Source: Pratylenchus scribneri (lineage: Eukaryota; Nematoda; Chromadorea; Rhabditida; Pratylenchidae). From it: a stretch of 64,000 bases of DNA. Location of the stretch: positions 992,001-1,056,000 of the forward strand of contig JAQSEB010000150.1 of the NCBI GenBank assembly GCA_030063045.1, in the 5' to 3' direction. Shown here one piece after another: positions 59,431-64,000 of the stretch. Position numbers and translations under genes: made by a program. Below the pieces are notes generated by a model. It had not been told where the DNA came from. It ran no database searches and saw only the letters and a program-made list of their open reading frames with translations. Within the stretch, counting starts at the first letter, position 1. Each line of letters opens with the position of its first letter.

Positions 59431-62400
59431 TTTTGCTAATTCTCAAATTACCCAAAAAAGAATAAATGGAATAAAATAGATCTTTATTTTATTTTCAACA
59501 CAATAAAAATTGTGATGGATAAAAAGTTGGTTGTGGTTGGTTGAAGATTGAAGAAGAATGAAAAAAGGGATTAGCTTGGGGGAAATTAAACAAGGCAATT
59601 TGCCTTCATCAACTTTCTTATCTTTGTCTGTCATCGCCCCCAAACGGCCTGGGAAAGTTGATGTTCATTTTCTTTGTGCCCCAAACGACAATTAATTTAA
59701 ATTCCAACAATTTATTATAAATGTAAAAATGGAAAATTATAAAAATGAATGAAAAATTTAAAAGTAAAAAATGGAAATTATAAATTTATTTTTATCAACT
59801 TTTCAATTATTTCCAATTATTTTCATTTTCCACAATATATGAAGGAATTTTATATTGTCTCATTTGATGCCATTCCAGGCGTGATCGGCAATTCAACTGT
59901 TATAAAAATTTCTTGTTTTGCGTTATAAAAAATCAAAAATTGAATTAGAATATTGATATTCAATAGAGATGACCAAATCACAAATTTGAACTATACGATC
60001 TTTATATTTATTATTTCAACGAATTATTTTTATCACGAAATTATTTTATTTAATTCACTCGTTTTCTTTTGATTTAAATACCGAGATAAAATAATTGATT
60101 TAAAAAACATTTTAAAAAATTCGTTCAATTCCAAGTCATGCTTGATATCCTTTTTCTCTTGCCTAATTTTCGATGAGACCTTGAAAGATTAAAAAAATTA
60201 TCCCGTGAAGAAATTTTTAATCTTTTATTTAACATATTTATTTTTTAATTTCTCATTTTTCCTTAAAATATATTAAATTTTGATGGAATAAAATTCGATC
60301 TGCTTATTTGAAATAGCGATAGAATAGGAACAGCAAGTGCATTAATTTTTTTGATTTATATTTCCTACTATAATTTATCTAAAATTCATTTATTTCCAAA
60401 TATTGATTGTGTTTTATATCGTCATATTTAAAACATTTTTTGAGCCACTCTTATAATTTATTAATCCATTATTATATATTCATTTTTTTAAAAATTTTAT
60501 TTGAATTAATTTTTAATTTCTTAAAATTTTAATTGATATCATAATTCTTTCATTTTATTTTTATTAATCTTTATAATTATCTTCATATTGAAAAATAATT
60601 GTTTATATTTTTTCTTGACATTATAAAGTATGAATGGGCCAATATATATAAGATTTACTCAATTTTTTTCACAATTTCGTTTTGTTTCATTTTTATTAAA
60701 AATTTTGTAATTAATGAAAAAATTTTAAAAACTTTATTTTTTAGACAATTAAACAAATTGAAAAGAATAAGAATCAGGCATTTTCAATGGTGCTCAAACT
60801 TTCTAAATTTTAAGATCAAAATGATGTTGTGGCTGTTCGAACACTTTTTTATAGGAGCATTTGGATTTAAAAATTATCGAGATGTTAGGTTTTGTTTGCC
60901 AATTGATTTTGGAAAAACAATGATAATTACAATGACCAATTCATTTTTTGAATGTATTTTATTTATTTTTTTATCCATATATTCCGAATTATAAATATTT
61001 AAATAGAATAATAAAATTTTTAAAATTGAAAATTAATATTTGTGTTATTATGATATATTGCTTTTCTATATATTAATTATTTCGTTTTTCAAATTTGCAA
61101 ATTTGCCTCCTATTATTATAATCCTAACTTTAAATTTTTATTTTTTTAGCTATGCCTAACTTAAAAATATTTTTATTTCTTAATTATAATAATAAATTTT
61201 ATATTTTATGTAAAAAGATGCCGGTATTTGTCCGATTGCTGCTTTTCTTTTTTATTTCTAAATTAAATTTCTTTTTTCTTAAGAGATTTTTGAATTTTAA
61301 AAAATTAATTAAAACTTGCAGGATTAATGCAGGATTACAAGACTCGTTATTTTGGGCACAATAACAATAACATTCGCCTTCGTTACCATCATCACACCAT
61401 GTTATTTTTATTTATAATATTGTCCTTCTCAGCAGCAATAATTTTCTTTTCTTTTTTTAGTTTATATAAAAAATATCAATTTTATTTTATTTCAGAAAAT
61501 AAAACTTTCATCAATACATTTCACTCTGCTTCAATTAATTAAAAAAAATAAATAAAAAATTTAAAAATGAAATTATTAAATTTTAAATTAATTCACTTAA
61601 GTTACTTTTCTTTTTTTAAAATTATTTTCTTTATATTAAATTTTTCTATTTAAGATAAATATATTAATTTAAATTGATTTAAATTACTATAGTGGTTCTC
61701 TATTGTTGAGCCATTGGTTCTCCATATAATTTACAAATTCATTTGCTTCATTACTCATAGTTCTATCATCTTATAATTTCAGAAATTGAAAAATTCTTCC
61801 CGAAATTATTTCTATTTGAATTCTTTAAAATAGTGATAGTGCAGAAATTCTTCAAAACTATTTTTTAATTTATATTATTTTCATAGAATTTCTTGTTTTT
61901 TATTCGACTTTTTTGATAATCCTTCATTAATTTATTAATTTTTTATTTTATTTTATTTTATTTATTTAAAATTTTTAATACATTTCAAATTTATCCATAT
62001 TCAATAAATTTAAATAAATATATATTAATTGCTTTAATTTTCTTACTTATCCATTCAATTTTTCTTTCAAAAAAAACCAAATTGAAATACTTGAAATTTT
62101 TTTCTCCAATGTCTAGTCCAATATTATTACCTTACAAATGCCACATATTTTTTTAACAAATTATGATTCCAATTAATTATAAAATAATTAATTTAAAATT
62201 TGATCCTTCCGATAAAAATAATGAAATTAAAGCAAAATATGTATTTAATTTTTAAAATCAAAAATTTTTTATCAGAATTTAATAAAATTATTTTTTACTT
62301 TTTTATAAAAATATTTTTTTATAATACAAAATTATAATTGATAATTATTTTTTTCTTTATATAATTTTAAAAAATTTTTTTTTAAATATCTATAAAAACT

Positions 62401-63432
62401 TTTAAAAAGAAAACTTCCATTTAGCAAATAAAAATCTTTAAATTTTATTTTGTTTTATACTTAAAAATAAAATAAAAATTTTTCTCATAAACATTCTTAT
62501 TATAATTATAATATTATTTATTATATGCATGGACCTGCTATGTTTTTTTTTATTTGCCCTAAATTATAAATAGAATGATTCAATTTTAATTATGATATTT
62601 TTTAATGATATATCTTTCTTTAAATTTATCAAATCTAGTGCCAAATCCCGCAATAGAAAAATTCTTAAATTCTGAGGATAAATGTTTTATTATTTTATGA
62701 TAAAAAATATTTTTAATTTTATTAGATTATTTTGATACAAGCCTTTAAAATTATGCTAAATAAAAATCGAAAATATTTTCCTTAAAATTCTATTAAATAT
62801 TTGTTTTCTTTGACGATATTATTTTAATGATACAAAGGAAAATTTATTAAATAATTCGGTCAAATAACCCTAATTTTCTTTGCAAATATTTAGTCAAAAG
62901 TCTTATGAAATAATTTATATGATGTATATATGTATAATTATCTTTTTATAAGAATTTTCGATAAATCAAATCCATGATCTGAATTTATACTTTTATTTTG
63001 AAAATAATCATCTTATAATGGAATATTTTTTAAATTTTTATAAGAGAAAATTAATTTAGCCGCAGGTGATTGACAGAAGGTTATGGACAATTCCTTATCC
63101 ATTAAAAAATTAATTTCTTTTTGATTTTTTAAATTTTTTTAGCAAAAAATGTTATTTTTTATAATTATGAATTATATAATTTAATGTCATTTTTTAATTT
63201 AATATTATAAAATTTTTGATTAAAAAAATTTTTTATAAATATTTGATTAAAATTTTTTTAAATAAATTATATTTTTCCTAAAATACTTCAATTCTCTTCA
63301 TAATTTGTTAATTATGTTAAAAATTTGGTACTATGCCCATGTAGAATGGTTTTTATTTAAATAAATTAAAAAATTAAACAATTTTTCCTAGAATTCTATT
63401 TGCTTAAATTTTAATGCCCTCCAGCTGAAATT

Positions 63433-63642
63433 TGCTCAAATTGCACCAAAACAACATTGCCACTCAAGGAATACCAGTGTAAATTTTTCGAACAACATTT
63501 CGCCCAAGAAATGCAAGTCCAAAAACATTACCACCCAAAGAATGCATTTCCTCTATTGATCATGTCGGTGACACTAATTGAAGAATCCGTTTTAATAGAT
63601 AAATTTTATCAATTTTTAATAAATTTTATCAAGCTAATTTAA
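63433..63642 (+). other. Possible C2H2 zinc-finger relic
   Basis: The plus strand reads CSNC, then EYQCKFFEQHFAQEMQVQKH YH. The spacing and the HFAQ---QKHYH end resemble a C2H2 finger in which the second cysteine has become phenylalanine. If so it is a decayed finger; the reverse strand is also largely open. Confidence 0.3.
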
Positions 63643-64000
63643 TTTGAATAATTTTTAATTATATTTCTGAGTGTTCCTTTTCGATATTAGAGCATTGAAA
63701 TTGAAATATTTTAATTTCTAAATTGAATCGTAAAAATGGATGAATTTATTTATTATATAATAAAAAAGCAATATTATCTATTCAGATATATTTTATAATT
63801 TTAAGCTCTTGTAATATTTATATTTCCAAATTGAATCGTTAAAAATTAATAAAAATTTATTTATAATATAGAAAGAAGTCAATTTTATTTATTCTGATAT
63901 TTTTTAGAAAATTTTAACCTTTTGAAATATTTTTATTTTCAAATTTAATTGTTAAAAATTGATAAAAATTTATTTATTATTTAGGAAAAAAACAATTTTA

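Larger units (their letters stand above)
44860..64000. other. Extremely A+T-rich region, no confident gene
   Basis: Same texture as the left flank. Scattered islets of balanced composition (45190-45330, 49080-49170, 50400-50560, 50640-50690, 59317-59450, 59600-59700, 63430-63600) include exon-like frames listed separately. Simple repeats include (TA)n at 52096-52118 and (TTTA)n at about 53645-53690. No tRNA or rRNA recognised. Confidence 0.5.

Overview
The window looks like a very A+T-rich invertebrate-type eukaryotic chromosome; the exact host cannot be named from sequence alone. The evidence is a spliced TPR-SET protein gene at the left edge (minus strand, GT/AG introns, TTTTGCAG-like acceptors), several non-autonomous DNA transposons, and one large virus-like element. 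No bacterial operons, rRNA, tRNA or CRISPR arrays were recognised.

Layout. 1-2.14 kb: exons of the TPR-SET gene, entering from the left edge, with two apparent lesions in its SET exon. 2.4-11.6 kb: a repeat-rich stretch with two foldback elements (2419-2664, 7160-7519), two arrays of a 30-31 bp minisatellite joined to G+C-rich hairpins (4.0-6.64 kb), a perfect 21-bp-stem hairpin (8595-8640), and three hAT-like elements with exact 8-bp target duplications (7556-8024; 10606-11535; 10884-11064 nested in the second). 11.5-29.6 kb and 44.9-64 kb: extremely A+T-rich DNA without a confident gene. It is dotted with short islets of balanced composition, some of which read like exons or gene relics, mostly on the minus strand.

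29,609-44,853: a complete 15,245-bp Polinton/Maverick-type element. It has 5'-AGTAG...CTACT-3' ends, inverted repeats of about 1.5 and 1.4 kb, and an exact 6-bp target duplication (GCCAAT). It carries a retroviral-type integrase with chromodomain, a packaging ATPase, an adenain-like cysteine protease, a probable double-jelly-roll major capsid protein, a penton-like protein with a long coiled-coil insertion, a basic minor virion protein, several small membrane or Cys-rich proteins, a stand-alone Argonaute-type PAZ-domain protein, and a TFIIB homologue. There is no family-B DNA polymerase and no room for one. Most transcription units follow a repeated CTATAAATAT motif, which fits an element that brings its own TFIIB.

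The copy appears recently disabled. The integrase has a one-base frame change at an A7 run, the penton gene a 44-bp tandem duplication that cuts off its C-terminus, and the lone minus-strand membrane-protein gene an early stop. Capsid, protease, ATPase, PAZ and TFIIB frames are intact. The most interesting system here is this polymerase-less capsid transposon with its own TFIIB, a matching promoter motif and a PAZ protein.
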